From Opitutaceae bacterium (GTDB lineage Bacteria; Verrucomicrobiota; Verrucomicrobiia; Opitutales; Opitutaceae), in contig JANJTQ010000085.1 of NCBI GenBank assembly GCA_024711005.1, positions 1 through 33,284 on the forward strand: DNA of 33,284 nt, given 5' to 3'. The position numbers were made by a program, and so were the translations under genes. The notes beneath the pieces were generated by a model. That model saw only the letters and a list, made by a program, of their open reading frames with translations. It was not told where the DNA came from and did not search any database. Numbering within the stretch: the stretch's first letter is position 1; each line of letters starts with the position of its first letter. Of the stretch, positions 16,482-24,485 are shown piece after piece.

Positions 16482-17093
16482 TCAGTCCTCCACCAGCTTC
16501 TTGAATGCGAGTGCGGCGACCGCGCCGCCGGAGAGATTGGCGACGAGGTAGACGCCGACCTGGCTGAGCTGTTCGAAGCCCATCACGAAGACGCCGAGAC
16601 CCACCGCGGGGTTGAAGGCGCCGCCCGAAATGCCGCCGACCGCCACCGCGCCCGCCGTTACGGTGAAGCCGATGGCGAGACCATAGAACGAGTTGTCCAA
16701 AGTGCCCTTGGCTGTGGCGGTGTTAAGCACGACCCAGGCGAGGGCGAAGGTGAAGAGGAACTCGACGATGAGCGAATTCGCGACGATGTGCGTGGCGGGA
16801 GCGCTCGGGCTGCCGACGAGTTGGTTCACGATCAGCGCGGCGACGACGCCGGCAAGAAGTTGAGCGATCCAGTAAGGAATCACGTCCTTGAGCAGGAGCT
16901 TGCCGCGCAACCACACTGCGAGGGTCACGGCGGGATTGAAGTGTCCGCCGGAGATGTGTCCGCCGGCAAAGATCATCACCATGAGGGACGCGCCGATGGC
17001 GAGCGGGGCGAGCGGACTGCCGCTGTGGACGGCCATGCCGATCGTGAAGACGAGGAAGAAGGTGCCGATGAATTCGACGATGTATTTTTTCAT
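16482..17093 (-). CDS. aqpS: Aquaporin / glycerol-facilitator family channel, AqpS-like
   Basis: A 203-residue MIP-family channel with six helices and the two pore loops GGHFNPAVT (NPA at 53-55) and SGGAFNPAVG (NPA at 161-163). The residue after the second NPA is Val164, where most aquaporins have the Arg of the selectivity filter. From memory, loss of this Arg is also reported for Sinorhizobium AqpS, the arsenite channel that replaces ArsB in that ars operon. Its position, divergent from an arsR with acr3 and arsJ beyond, supports a role in letting arsenite leave the cell. The ATG at 17093 gives the family-typical start KKYIVEFIGTFFLVF; longer in-frame versions would run into the arsR promoter. 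Confidence 0.85.
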   Translation of the reverse strand: MKKYIVEFIGTFFLVFTIGMAVHSGSPLAPLAIGASLMVMIFAGGHISGGHFNPAVTLAVWLRGKLLLKDVIPYWIAQLLAGVVAALIVNQLVGSPSAPATHIVANSLIVEFLFTFALAWVVLNTATAKGTLDNSFYGLAIGFTVTAGAVAVGGISGGAFNPAVGLGVFVMGFEQLSQVGVYLVANLSGGAVAALAFKKLVED

Positions 17094-17264
17094 TATTAAC
17101 GAGATGTGGGGATCGGCAGCGTGGCAGGGTTCGCACGAATTCGGCAACCGCTTGTTTCGGGGGTGTTGCTCAAGGTGAGACGTGGGATTGCCGCGGCTCC
17201 CCGGAGTTCTCATGTGCCGCGTTTGTGACATTTGAGCGAGAATGTGGAAACGCACTTGATTCAT

Positions 17265-17280
17265 ATTCCTTGGAAGGAAT
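17265..17280. promoter_or_regulatory. Palindrome before arsR, candidate ArsR operator
   Basis: ATTCCTT-GG-AAGGAAT, perfect 7-bp arms, ends 9 bases before the arsR ATG. The right arm also serves as the Shine-Dalgarno (AAGGAA), so a bound repressor could block both transcription and translation start. It lies in the arsR/aquaporin divergent gap, so it may act on both. Confidence 0.6.
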
Positions 17281-17289
17281 GTTACCGGC

Positions 17290-17667
17290 ATGAAACTCGT
17301 GGAAATTTACCAGTGCCTGTGTGACGAGACACGACTGCGGATACTCAATCTGCTGCTGCAAGGCCCGCTGTGCGTGTGTCACTTTCAGGAGGTGTTGCGC
17401 GAACCGCAGGTGAAAATCTCGAAACACCTCGGTTACCTGAAGGCGCGCGGCATGGTGAAGGGCTCTCGCGAAGGAAATTGGATGATCTATGCCCTTCCAA
17501 ACGGGCGGGCACGCAGCCGCGAGTTGGTTGCGAATCTCGCCTGCCTCCAAGAGTGCGTGGCCGAAAACGCCCTTTTCAAGCGCGACTTGGCCCGCCTGGC
17601 CCGACTCGACCTCGCCTGCGCCCCAGCCGCGGTTGTGCGCGGCACCGGCAAGGCATGCTGCTGCTGA
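17290..17667 (+). CDS. arsR: ArsR-family arsenic-responsive repressor (unit A)
   Basis: A 125-residue winged-helix repressor. The core has [20 protein letters not shown] (13-32), where the CVC pair is the kind of cysteine site that binds As(III) in ArsR proteins. The recognition helix region is [20 protein letters not shown]. The wing is [11 protein letters not shown]. The protein ends ...GKACCC-type with three cysteines, which may be a further metalloid site. ArsR leaves its operator when As(III) binds. It is the first gene of the arsR-gapdh-arsJ-acr3 unit, 29 bp before gapdh, with a strong palindrome just upstream. It has one of the few Shine-Dalgarno sites of the window. Confidence 0.92.
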   Translation: MKLVEIYQCLCDETRLRILNLLLQGPLCVCHFQEVLREPQVKISKHLGYLKARGMVKGSREGNWMIYALPNGRARSRELVANLACLQECVAENALFKRDLARLARLDLACAPAAVVRGTGKACCC

Positions 17668-17696
17668 AAACCTCTTTTCTCCCATCGATTTCGTTC

Positions 17697-18713
17697 ATGA
17701 AAAAAACACGTATTGCCATCAATGGATTCGGCCGCATCGGCCGCCTCACTTTTCGCGCCGCCTCGGACAGGCCCGAGTTTGACTGGGTGCTCATCAATGA
17801 TCCTAAGGCCGACGCGGAGACGTGCGCGCATCTGCTTAACTTTGATTCCGTGCAAGGACGCTGGACGCGCGAGGCGATCGCGGACGGCGATACGATCCGT
17901 GTCGGCGAACAGCGCGTGGTGGTCACGAGCCATGCCAAACCCGGCGACGTGGATTGGGCGGCGCACGGTGTGGATATCGTGCTCGAATGCTCGGGCAAGT
18001 TTCGCACGCCGGAGCAGCTCGCCCCGTATTTCGATCGTGGGGTGAAGAAGGTGATAGTCGCCGCGCCGGTAAAAGGCGGCGATGCGCTTAACATTGTGAT
18101 GGGCGTGAACGACGGCCTCTATGAGCCCGCAAGGCATCGTCTGATCACCGCGGCCTCCTGCACCACCAACTGCCTCGCACCGGTGGTGAAGGTCATTCAC
18201 GAAAACCTCGGGATCGAGCATGGCGCCATCACCACGGTACACGACGCGACGAACACCCAGACGATCATCGATGCGCCGCACAAAGACCTCCGCCGCGCGC
18301 GTGCCGCGGGTCTGTCGCTTATTCCGACGACAACGGGATCGGCGACGGCCATTGCGCTGATTTATCCCGAACTCGCGGGCAAGTTGAACGGTCACGCCGT
18401 GCGCGTGCCGTTGCTTACGGGTTCGCTCACGGATTGCGTGTTTCAAGTGAAGCGCGACACGACGATCGAGGAAGTGAACGCCCTGCTGAAAGCTGCGAGC
18501 GAGACGGCGCCGTTGAAGGGGATTCTTGGATACGAGGCGCGTCCGCTGGTTTCGATCGACTACAAGGGCAATCCGGCTTCGGGCACCATCGACGCGCTTT
18601 CGACCATGGTCGTGAACAAACGAATGGTTAAAATTTATGCATGGTATGACAACGAATGGGGTTACTCCAACCGCATGGCGGAGCTGGCGCGCAAAGTGGC
18701 GGTGAGCGGGTGA
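17697..18713 (+). CDS. ArsJ-associated glyceraldehyde-3-phosphate dehydrogenase
   Basis: A 338-residue GAPDH with the Rossmann start [18 protein letters not shown] (5-22), catalytic Cys155 in [10 protein letters not shown] and catalytic His182 in [10 protein letters not shown]. That last motif differs from the housekeeping form (VH.YT..Q) and matches the GAPDH type linked to arsJ. With arsenate in place of phosphate the enzyme makes 1-arseno-3-phosphoglycerate from glyceraldehyde-3-phosphate, which ArsJ exports. It is cytoplasmic. The ATG at 17697 is the family-typical start ([12 protein letters not shown]). Preceded by arsR (29 bp) and followed by arsJ after a 113-bp gap that contains a long hairpin. 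No Shine-Dalgarno is seen; the leader is pyrimidine-rich. Confidence 0.95.
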   Translation: MKKTRIAINGFGRIGRLTFRAASDRPEFDWVLINDPKADAETCAHLLNFDSVQGRWTREAIADGDTIRVGEQRVVVTSHAKPGDVDWAAHGVDIVLECSGKFRTPEQLAPYFDRGVKKVIVAAPVKGGDALNIVMGVNDGLYEPARHRLITAASCTTNCLAPVVKVIHENLGIEHGAITTVHDATNTQTIIDAPHKDLRRARAAGLSLIPTTTGSATAIALIYPELAGKLNGHAVRVPLLTGSLTDCVFQVKRDTTIEEVNALLKAASETAPLKGILGYEARPLVSIDYKGNPASGTIDALSTMVVNKRMVKIYAWYDNEWGYSNRMAELARKVAVSG

Positions 18714-18719
18714 CGGATT

Positions 18720-18805
18720 TTAACGCGAGGTCGCAAAGACACCAAGGTCGCAAAGAATCGATCCTCACCCTTTGCGATCTCTGCGTCGTGGCGTCTTTGC
18801 GTTAA
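18720..18805. repeat. Long imperfect inverted repeat with GCAAAG units
   Basis: Arms beginning TTAACGC and ending GCGTTAA pair over about 36 bases at roughly three quarters identity, with repeated CGCAAAG blocks in each arm. It begins 7 bases after the gapdh stop and ends 22 bases before arsJ. It resembles the widespread ACGCAAAGACGCAAAG-type intergenic repeats. It may reduce read-through from gapdh to arsJ. Confidence 0.75.
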
Positions 18806-18826
18806 GAGTCCGAATTTCGATTATCG

Positions 18827-20068
18827 ATGAACTTAAGAAACTACATCCTCGTCACCGGCGCCTACTGGGGCTTCACGCTCACGGATGGCGCGCTGCGGAT
18901 GCTCGTGCTGTTGCACTTTTTCAATCTCGGCTACTCGCCGGTGACGCTGGCGTTTCTGTTTCTGTTTTATGAGTTCTTCGGTATTGTCACCAACCTGCTC
19001 GGAGGATGGATCGCGTCGCGGATGGGGCTGCGCGTCACGCTTGTGGCGGGCCTGGGTTTGCAAGTCGCGGCGCTGGGCATGCTGGCGCTGTTGAATCCTG
19101 CGTGGTCCGAGATGGCCTCTGTGGCTTGGGTGATGGTTTCGCAGGCGCTTTCCGGCATCGCCAAGGATCTCACGAAGATGAGTTCCAAGAGCGCCATCAA
19201 GGTGCTCGTGCCGGCGGATGCAAAAGGGACGTTGTTCAAATGGGTCGCGGTCCTGACCGGGTCGAAGAACGCGCTCAAGGGTGTCGGGTTTTTTGTGGGC
19301 AGCTTTTTGCTGGCGACCGCGGGGTTTGCCGGGGCGCTCTGGATCATGGCGGGCGCGCTGGCGGCGGTGTGGCTCGGCTCGTGGGCGTCGTTGCCCCGAG
19401 CGATGGGCAAGGCCAAGACGAAGGCCGGTTTCAAAGACCTGTTTTCAAAGAGCCGTGAAATCAATGTGCTCTGCGTGGCGAGGTTTTTTCTTTTTGGTGC
19501 GCGTGACATCTGGTTCGTGGTCGGCGTGCCGGTGTTCCTCCGCGGGGTGCTCGGGTGGAGCTTTGCCCAGGTGGGCGCGTTCATGGCGTTTTGGGTGATC
19601 GGCTACGGTATCATTCAGGCGGCGGCGCCGGTACTCCTCCGGGGACGCGCCCCGGCGGGTGGCACGGCGGCGGGAATCGCTTTTGCGCTGGCGGCGGTGG
19701 CGGCGGCGATACCGCTCGGACTGGCCACCGGGCTGTCGGCGGGCGCGGTAATCGTGGGCGGATTGTCGGTGTTTGGCGCAGTGTTCGCGCTGAACTCGGC
19801 GGTGCACTCGTATTTGATTCTCGACTACACCGATGGCGACAAGGTCGCGCTGAATGTCGGCTTCTACTACATGGCGAATGCCGGCGGACGACTGGTGGGC
19901 TGTTTGCTCTCCGGTGTGCTGTACCAGCTTGCCGGTTTGGCCGGGTGTTTGTGGGGGGCGTTCGCATTCGCGGTCGCGGCGGCGATGGTCGCGTTGAAGT
20001 TGCCTCGCGAAGCACTGCATGCGGAGAAACTCGCGACGGTTACGCTGAAGGCCGGCGACGGAGATTGA
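18827..20068 (+). CDS. arsJ: ArsJ organoarsenical efflux permease (MFS)
   Basis: A 413-residue, 12-helix major facilitator protein. The N-terminus (NYILVTGAYWGFTLTDGALR) and the segment LSGIAKDLTKMSSKSAIKVL are, to my recognition, typical of ArsJ. ArsJ exports 1-arseno-3-phosphoglycerate, which breaks down outside to arsenate, so the GAPDH-ArsJ pair works as an arsenate efflux route. The gapdh gene immediately before it is the expected partner. The start codon at 18827 has no Shine-Dalgarno. It is followed by acr3 after 54 bp on the same strand. Confidence 0.93.
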   Translation: MNLRNYILVTGAYWGFTLTDGALRMLVLLHFFNLGYSPVTLAFLFLFYEFFGIVTNLLGGWIASRMGLRVTLVAGLGLQVAALGMLALLNPAWSEMASVAWVMVSQALSGIAKDLTKMSSKSAIKVLVPADAKGTLFKWVAVLTGSKNALKGVGFFVGSFLLATAGFAGALWIMAGALAAVWLGSWASLPRAMGKAKTKAGFKDLFSKSREINVLCVARFFLFGARDIWFVVGVPVFLRGVLGWSFAQVGAFMAFWVIGYGIIQAAAPVLLRGRAPAGGTAAGIAFALAAVAAAIPLGLATGLSAGAVIVGGLSVFGAVFALNSAVHSYLILDYTDGDKVALNVGFYYMANAGGRLVGCLLSGVLYQLAGLAGCLWGAFAFAVAAAMVALKLPREALHAEKLATVTLKAGDGD

Positions 20069-20122
20069 TGCCTCTTGTTCCCACTTCCGCGCCCTCTTTC
20101 TGCAAGCTCGTCTCCTACGCTC

Positions 20123-21181
20123 ATGAAACCCAATGAAAAGTCCGGTATCAGTTTCTTCGAAAAGCATCTCACCGAATGGGTGGTGCTCTGCATGATCGCT
20201 GGGGTGCTCATCGGAAAGTATCTCCCGGGCATCCCGGATTTTCTCGGCCGGTTTGAATACGCGAAGGTCTCCATACCGATCGCGGTGCTGATCTGGCTGA
20301 TGATCTACCCGATGATGATGAAGGTGGACTTCACCAGCATCAAAAACGTGCGCAAGGAGCCGGCCGGGCTCTACGTCACCTGGGTGGTCAACTGGCTGAT
20401 CAAGCCTTTCACCATGTTCGGAATCGCGGTGCTGTTCTTCTTCGTGATTTTCAAGGCGCTGATTCCTCCCGCGTTGGCCAGGGATTATCTCGCCGGCGCC
20501 GTCTTGCTCGGCGCGGCGCCCTGCACGGCGATGGTGTTCGTGTGGAGCCACCTGACGCGGGGCAATCCCGCCTACACCGTCGTGCAGGTCGCCACCAATG
20601 ACCTGATCATCCTCGTCGCCTTCACCCCGATCGTGGTCCTCTTGCTTGGGGTCGGCGGGGTGAGCATCCCGTGGGACACCTTGCTCGTTTCGGTTGTGTT
20701 GTTCGTGGTGATTCCTCTGGCGGGCGGCATTCTTACGCGGAGCGCCGTCATCAAGCGCAAGGGGGCGGACTACTTCCACCAGTCATTTATTCCAAAGTTC
20801 AACCACTCCACCATCGTGGGGCTGTTGCTCACGCTGGTGCTGATCTTCTCATTCCAAGGGGAAATCATCTTGGGCAACCCGCTGCACATTCTGCTGATCG
20901 CGGTGCCGTTGATCATTCAGACGTTCCTGATCTTTTTTGTCGCCTACTGGGCGGGCAAAAAACTGCGGTTGTGTCACGACGTCGCCGCGCCCGCAGGGCT
21001 GATTGGCGCATCGAATTTCTTCGAATTGGCGGTGGCCGTGGCGATCACGTTGTTCGGCGCATCGTCTCCGGTTGTCTTGGTGACAATCGTCGGCGTACTC
21101 GTCGAAGTACCGGTGATGTTGGCGCTGGTGAGATTCGCCAACCGCACGAAGCACTGGTTCCCGGCGAGACGAAACGGGTAA
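20123..21181 (+). CDS. acr3: Acr3-family arsenite efflux permease
   Basis: A 352-residue membrane protein with about ten helices of the BART superfamily. The conserved cysteine segment GAAPCTAMVFVWSHL (C134) and the N-terminal motif LIWLMIYPMMMKVDF mark the ACR3 arsenite carrier, which extrudes As(III) using the proton gradient. The ATG at 20123 is chosen because the upstream 16 in-frame residues are Pro/Ser rich and unlike the family. It is the last gene of ars unit A and ends only 16 bp from the convergent end of ars unit B. No ArsC is in the window, so As(III) must come from uptake or from reductases elsewhere. Confidence 0.95.
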   Translation: MKPNEKSGISFFEKHLTEWVVLCMIAGVLIGKYLPGIPDFLGRFEYAKVSIPIAVLIWLMIYPMMMKVDFTSIKNVRKEPAGLYVTWVVNWLIKPFTMFGIAVLFFFVIFKALIPPALARDYLAGAVLLGAAPCTAMVFVWSHLTRGNPAYTVVQVATNDLIILVAFTPIVVLLLGVGGVSIPWDTLLVSVVLFVVIPLAGGILTRSAVIKRKGADYFHQSFIPKFNHSTIVGLLLTLVLIFSFQGEIILGNPLHILLIAVPLIIQTFLIFFVAYWAGKKLRLCHDVAAPAGLIGASNFFELAVAVAITLFGASSPVVLVTIVGVLVEVPVMLALVRFANRTKHWFPARRNG

Positions 21182-21197
21182 TCGCGATCGCCGTTCC

Positions 21198-21917
21198 TCA
21201 ACGCGTCCCGGCCAACAGGTAAACTCCGCCCGCCAGCACCAGCATGCCGCAGGTGCGGCGCAGCCATTTGGCACCGGGGCGATCGCCTTGCCACGACAGC
21301 CAGCGTTGCACCCAGTGGCTGGATACACCGGCGAGTCCGATGACCGTGCAGTGGCCGAGTCCGAAGGCGGTCAGCAGTCCGAAGGCGAAGCCGGGCGACG
21401 TGGTCGCCACGCTGAACGTCACTCCGAGTACGGGGGCCATGAAGCCAAAGGTGCAGGGGCCGAGGGCGAGGCCGAAGAGCAGGCCGAAGGTGAGTGCGCC
21501 CCACGCGCCGCGGCGCGGTTGATCGGGCGCCGGACGCCAGCCTTCCGGGAGTGGCAGTACGTTGAGCAGGTGCAGACCGAACACGAAGAACACCGTCGAC
21601 ACCGCATAGCCGCCCCAGGGGCCGAGATCGCCCAACATGCGACCGGCCGCCGCGGTGAGGCCTCCGATCACCGCGATCGAAACGAGGATGCCGAACGCGA
21701 AGAGCGTGGAGAGGCCGGCCGCGCGTTTGCCCGACACGGACGCCTGCCCGCGTCCGCCACCGCCTTGGAGAAATCCCACGATGAGCGGGATGCTGGCGAG
21801 ATGGCACGGGCTGAGCACGATGCTGAGCACGCCCCATGCGAACGCCGCCGCGAGCGCGATCAACGGCGCACCGGAGATGGCCGCGGTGAGGGTTTCGAAC
21901 AGGGCTTCAAGGTTCAT
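21198..21917 (-). CDS. CcdA/DsbD-type membrane thiol transporter, ArsG-like
   Basis: A 239-residue protein with six helices and two conserved cysteine motifs, LSPCHLASIPLIVGF (about 34-48) and LGPCTFGFMAPVLG (around 152-165). This is the pattern of CcdA-type electron carriers that move reducing power across the inner membrane. A related branch, ArsG, is described as an aromatic arsenical efflux permease. The ATG at 21917 overlaps the stop of the thioredoxin gene (ATGA), so the two are coupled. That supports a pair in which the membrane protein reduces the exported thioredoxin. Redox shuttle or arsenical efflux cannot be decided from sequence alone. Confidence 0.8.
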   Translation of the reverse strand: MNLEALFETLTAAISGAPLIALAAAFAWGVLSIVLSPCHLASIPLIVGFLQGGGGRGQASVSGKRAAGLSTLFAFGILVSIAVIGGLTAAAGRMLGDLGPWGGYAVSTVFFVFGLHLLNVLPLPEGWRPAPDQPRRGAWGALTFGLLFGLALGPCTFGFMAPVLGVTFSVATTSPGFAFGLLTAFGLGHCTVIGLAGVSSHWVQRWLSWQGDRPGAKWLRRTCGMLVLAGGVYLLAGTR

Positions 21918-22411
21918 GTACGGCCGGAACCGGAAGCCGCGGGAGGTCCCTTTTTGATCAACGGAATGCCGAGGGCGTGAAAGCGCGCAACGATCTCTTC
22001 CTTCGGCCAATAGCCTTCGTGGCGGAAGAGTTCACGGCCCTCGGCGTCGAGGATGATCTGGGTGGGGATTATCCGGATGCGATGTTTCTCTCCGGCCGCG
22101 CGGTCGGCCCAGACGTCGATGAAAGTCACCTCGATCTGGCCGGCGTATTCGGCGGCGAGGGCGTTGCGCACCGGCACCATTTGTTTGCAAGGAATGCACT
22201 TGTCGGCGCCGAGATTGACGAGCTGGGGCAGAGACTTGACGGCTTCGGCTTGCGGCGTGGGCGCGGGCGCCGGGGCTGCCGCCGGTGTTGATCCGATGGC
22301 GAGCGGGGAGTTTTTGGATACGCCGTCGGAATCGGATGCGCGGGCGCGGCCGATGGTGGTGGCGAACACACCCAGCAGTGCGAGGATCGAAAGCTTTTTA
22401 TGGGTTTTCAT
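21914..22411 (-). CDS. Exported thioredoxin-fold protein
   Basis: A 165-residue protein with a signal peptide (KKLSILALLGVFATTIGRARA, likely cleaved near residue 25), an Ala/Pro linker, and a thioredoxin domain with active site KCIPCKQMVP (CxxC), strand EVTFIDVWAD and cis-Pro segment RIIPTQIILD. It should act in the periplasm as a thiol-disulfide oxidoreductase. Its stop overlaps the CcdA-like gene start, the likely electron donor. It lies in ars unit B, so it may keep cysteine sites of the permease or the arsenical reduced, which is inference. No Shine-Dalgarno is seen. Confidence 0.88.
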   Translation of the reverse strand: MKTHKKLSILALLGVFATTIGRARASDSDGVSKNSPLAIGSTPAAAPAPAPTPQAEAVKSLPQLVNLGADKCIPCKQMVPVRNALAAEYAGQIEVTFIDVWADRAAGEKHRIRIIPTQIILDAEGRELFRHEGYWPKEEIVARFHALGIPLIKKGPPAASGSGRT

Positions 22412-22451
22412 GAGGACGGCCTGAGGTGGTGGCGTGATCGGAACGGAGCAC

Positions 22452-22685
22452 TCAGGAGAGGAGGTCTTTGGCTTCCTCGACGCTGGGCACGCGACCGGCG
22501 ACTTTGACCACGCCGTCGACGACCATGGCGGGGGTGAACATCACGCCGAAGTCGGCGAAGCGGGCGATCTCGGTGATTTTTTGGAGATCGTAGGCGATGC
22601 CGAGTTCCTGCGCCGCGGCCGCGGCGGTTTCGGTGAGTTTGTTACATTTGGCACAGCCGGTGCCGAGGATTTGGATCTTTTTCAT
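22452..22685 (-). CDS. Small CxxC thioredoxin-like protein (redox-active disulfide protein 2 type)
   Basis: A 77-residue protein, MKKIQILGTGCAKCNKLTET, with CAKC active site at 11-14, cis-Pro motif FGVMFTPAMVVDG and a C-terminal helix VEEAKDLL. This is the short thioredoxin-like family often found next to DUF318/ArsP permeases and CcdA proteins. It is cytoplasmic, with no signal peptide. It probably passes electrons or binds metalloid near the permease. It lies 45 bp after the permease gene and 40 bp before the exported thioredoxin gene on the same strand. Confidence 0.9.
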   Translation of the reverse strand: MKKIQILGTGCAKCNKLTETAAAAAQELGIAYDLQKITEIARFADFGVMFTPAMVVDGVVKVAGRVPSVEEAKDLLS

Positions 22686-22730
22686 GGGATGAGTTGGGTC
22701 GAGGATTCGCGTTGAACGAGCGGAAGGGGT

Positions 22731-24035
22731 TTAGCTCATCCATGCTCCGTAGCCCCAGCCGACGAACGTGGAGAGCCCCACGACGAGGCCGACGTAGGCG
22801 GTGGTTTTTTTGGGTCCGAGGATCGAGTTGATCACGATCATGCTCGGCAGGCTGAGCGCGGGGCCGGCGAGCAGGAGAGTAAGCGCGGGTCCTTGCCCCA
22901 TGCCGCTGCCGAGCAGGCCTTGCAGGACGGGTACCTCGGTGAGCGTGGCGAAATACATGAACGCGCCCGCGACGGCGGCGAAGGCATTGGCTCCGAAAGA
23001 ATTTCCGCCCAGCGACCGCGCCACCCACGCGGACGGAACGAGGCCCTCGTGTCCGGGGCGCCCGAGGAGAAAACCGGCGACCAACACGCCGCCGATGAGC
23101 AGCGGGAAAATCTGTTTGGCGTTGGACCAGGATTGATCGAGCCAGTCGCCGGCTTCATCGGTGCGACCGGCGGTGCACCAGGCGAGTCCGACGACCGCGA
23201 CCAGCACGGCGGCTTCGGGATGATTCGGCAGGATCAATCCGGTCGCGACCGTGGCGGCGGCGGTGAGGCCGAGCTTCCATGCGGAGAGGGCGAACCAGCG
23301 CCAAAGCATCAGCCCGAAACCGGCGGCGAGCACGGCGGTGAGCGGCCACTTGATGGCGTGAATCGTTGCGAAGAGACTCGTTTCGTCCGCGGGCGGACAT
23401 CCCCAATTGGCGAATACAAGAATCGCCACCATCACGCCGAAGAACGACGCGGTTTGCCACAGTGGGCGACCGGCGGGTGGCGGGGGGAGTTCGGCGAACT
23501 GGGCGGCCTTTGCCCGCTCCTCGTGACGGAACAGCAGGTGCATCGTGATGCCGATCACGATGGAAAACACGATGGCGCCGACCGCGCGGGCGACGCCGAG
23601 CTGCCAGCCGAGCACCTTCGCGGTGAGGATGATCGCGAGGGCGTTGATGGCGGGGCCGGAATACAGAAACGCCGAGGCCGGACCGAGTCCGGCACCCATA
23701 CGATGGATCCCGGAGAAGAGCGGCAGGACAGTGCACGAGCAGACGGCGAGGATGGTGCCGGATACCGAGGCGACGCCGTAGCTGAGCGTCTTGGGTGCGG
23801 TGGGCCCGAAGTAATGCATGACCGATTGCTGCGAGACGAAAGCGCCGATGGCACCGGCGATCCAGAACGCGGGAAGCAGGCACAAAATGACGTGCTCGCG
23901 GGCGTACCATTTTGTCAGCGCCAAGGCTTCGGTCAGCGCGCCGTCGAAACGCGGCTCGCCCAGCGGCAGGTAATAGAAGAGCCCGAAGACGCCGGCCATC
24001 GCGGCGAACAGGCCAAATTCTCTGGAGGGTTTCAT
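22731..24035 (-). CDS. arsP: ArsP-type (DUF318 / PF03773) permease
   Basis: A 434-residue protein with 10-12 helices in two halves. The first half has AVCSCTVLPLFSGIHRMGAG (about 98-117), the cysteine motif of the ArsP_1 permease family, and the second half mirrors it with TEVPVLQGLLGSGMGQGPAL. ArsP proteins export trivalent organoarsenicals such as methylarsenite; some relatives are of unknown substrate. It lies between arsR (unit B) and the small redox protein. The 80-bp gap before it contains the same palindrome as the arsR promoter, so it likely has its own ArsR-controlled promoter. Substrate specificity is inferred from context. Confidence 0.85.
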   Translation of the reverse strand: MKPSREFGLFAAMAGVFGLFYYLPLGEPRFDGALTEALALTKWYAREHVILCLLPAFWIAGAIGAFVSQQSVMHYFGPTAPKTLSYGVASVSGTILAVCSCTVLPLFSGIHRMGAGLGPASAFLYSGPAINALAIILTAKVLGWQLGVARAVGAIVFSIVIGITMHLLFRHEERAKAAQFAELPPPPAGRPLWQTASFFGVMVAILVFANWGCPPADETSLFATIHAIKWPLTAVLAAGFGLMLWRWFALSAWKLGLTAAATVATGLILPNHPEAAVLVAVVGLAWCTAGRTDEAGDWLDQSWSNAKQIFPLLIGGVLVAGFLLGRPGHEGLVPSAWVARSLGGNSFGANAFAAVAGAFMYFATLTEVPVLQGLLGSGMGQGPALTLLLAGPALSLPSMIVINSILGPKKTTAYVGLVVGLSTFVGWGYGAWMS

Positions 24036-24057
24036 GATGGCGAAGGCGATTTATTTG

Positions 24058-24075
24058 TTTCGCTGAATGGCGAAA
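24058..24075. promoter_or_regulatory. ArsR operator candidate before the ArsP permease
   Basis: TTTCGC-TGAATG-GCGAAA, perfect 6-bp arms. It shares 19 of 22 bases with the site upstream of arsR at 24468-24485. It lies 23 bases upstream of the permease start. Confidence 0.75.
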
Positions 24076-24115
24076 TATAGGGCGCGGAGAAAACGCGGAA
24101 GGGCGGTGGAGCGGA

Positions 24116-24457
24116 TCAGTTCGAACAGCAGGAGGCGGGGGCGACGGTGAAATTCACGTCCTGGCCGGCGGAGGCATCGCGCAGGCAGGTGACGAAGCGC
24201 GCGACGCAGGGGAGTCTGAGTCGATAGAAAACCTGAAGGCCGCGTTTGTCGTCCGTGATGACGCCGACGTTTTTGAGCACCGAGAGGTGGCGTGAGACGG
24301 TGGACCAGCCGAGGCCGGTCAGCTCGACCAGGTCGCAGACGCAGGATTCGTTTTTTGACAAGGTCATGACGATCTGCAGCCGCGCGGGGTGTCCGAGGGC
24401 TTTGAACACGGCGGCTTCGCGACGAGGGGCGGAACTGGATCTCTTCTGCACGGGCAT
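24116..24457 (-). CDS. arsR: ArsR-family metalloregulator (unit B)
   Basis: A 113-residue winged-helix repressor: FKALGHPARLQIVMTLSKNE, then the ligand motif SCVCDLVELTGLG with the CxC As(III)-type pair, recognition helix WSTVSRHLSVLKNVGV, and wing DDKRGLQVFYRL. Two further cysteines at the C-terminus (SCCSN) may add ligands. It differs clearly from the unit A ArsR, and its candidate operators have a different sequence, so the two units are probably controlled separately. It heads the minus-strand unit with the ArsP permease, redox proteins and CcdA-like protein. The palindrome lies 11 bases upstream of its ATG, consistent with autoregulation. Confidence 0.93.
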   Translation of the reverse strand: MPVQKRSSSAPRREAAVFKALGHPARLQIVMTLSKNESCVCDLVELTGLGWSTVSRHLSVLKNVGVITDDKRGLQVFYRLRLPCVARFVTCLRDASAGQDVNFTVAPASCCSN

Positions 24458-24467
24458 GTCTCAACTG

Positions 24468-24485
24468 TTTCGCTTAAATGCGAAA
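24468..24485. promoter_or_regulatory. ArsR operator candidate before arsR (unit B)
   Basis: TTTCGC-TTAAAT-GCGAAA, perfect 6-bp arms just upstream of the arsR start. The same motif at 24058-24075 makes a chance origin unlikely. Confidence 0.75.

Noticed and set aside
17136-17143. CGAATTCG palindrome upstream of the aquaporin gene
   Set aside because: An 8-base self-complementary word is expected by chance and does not extend further.
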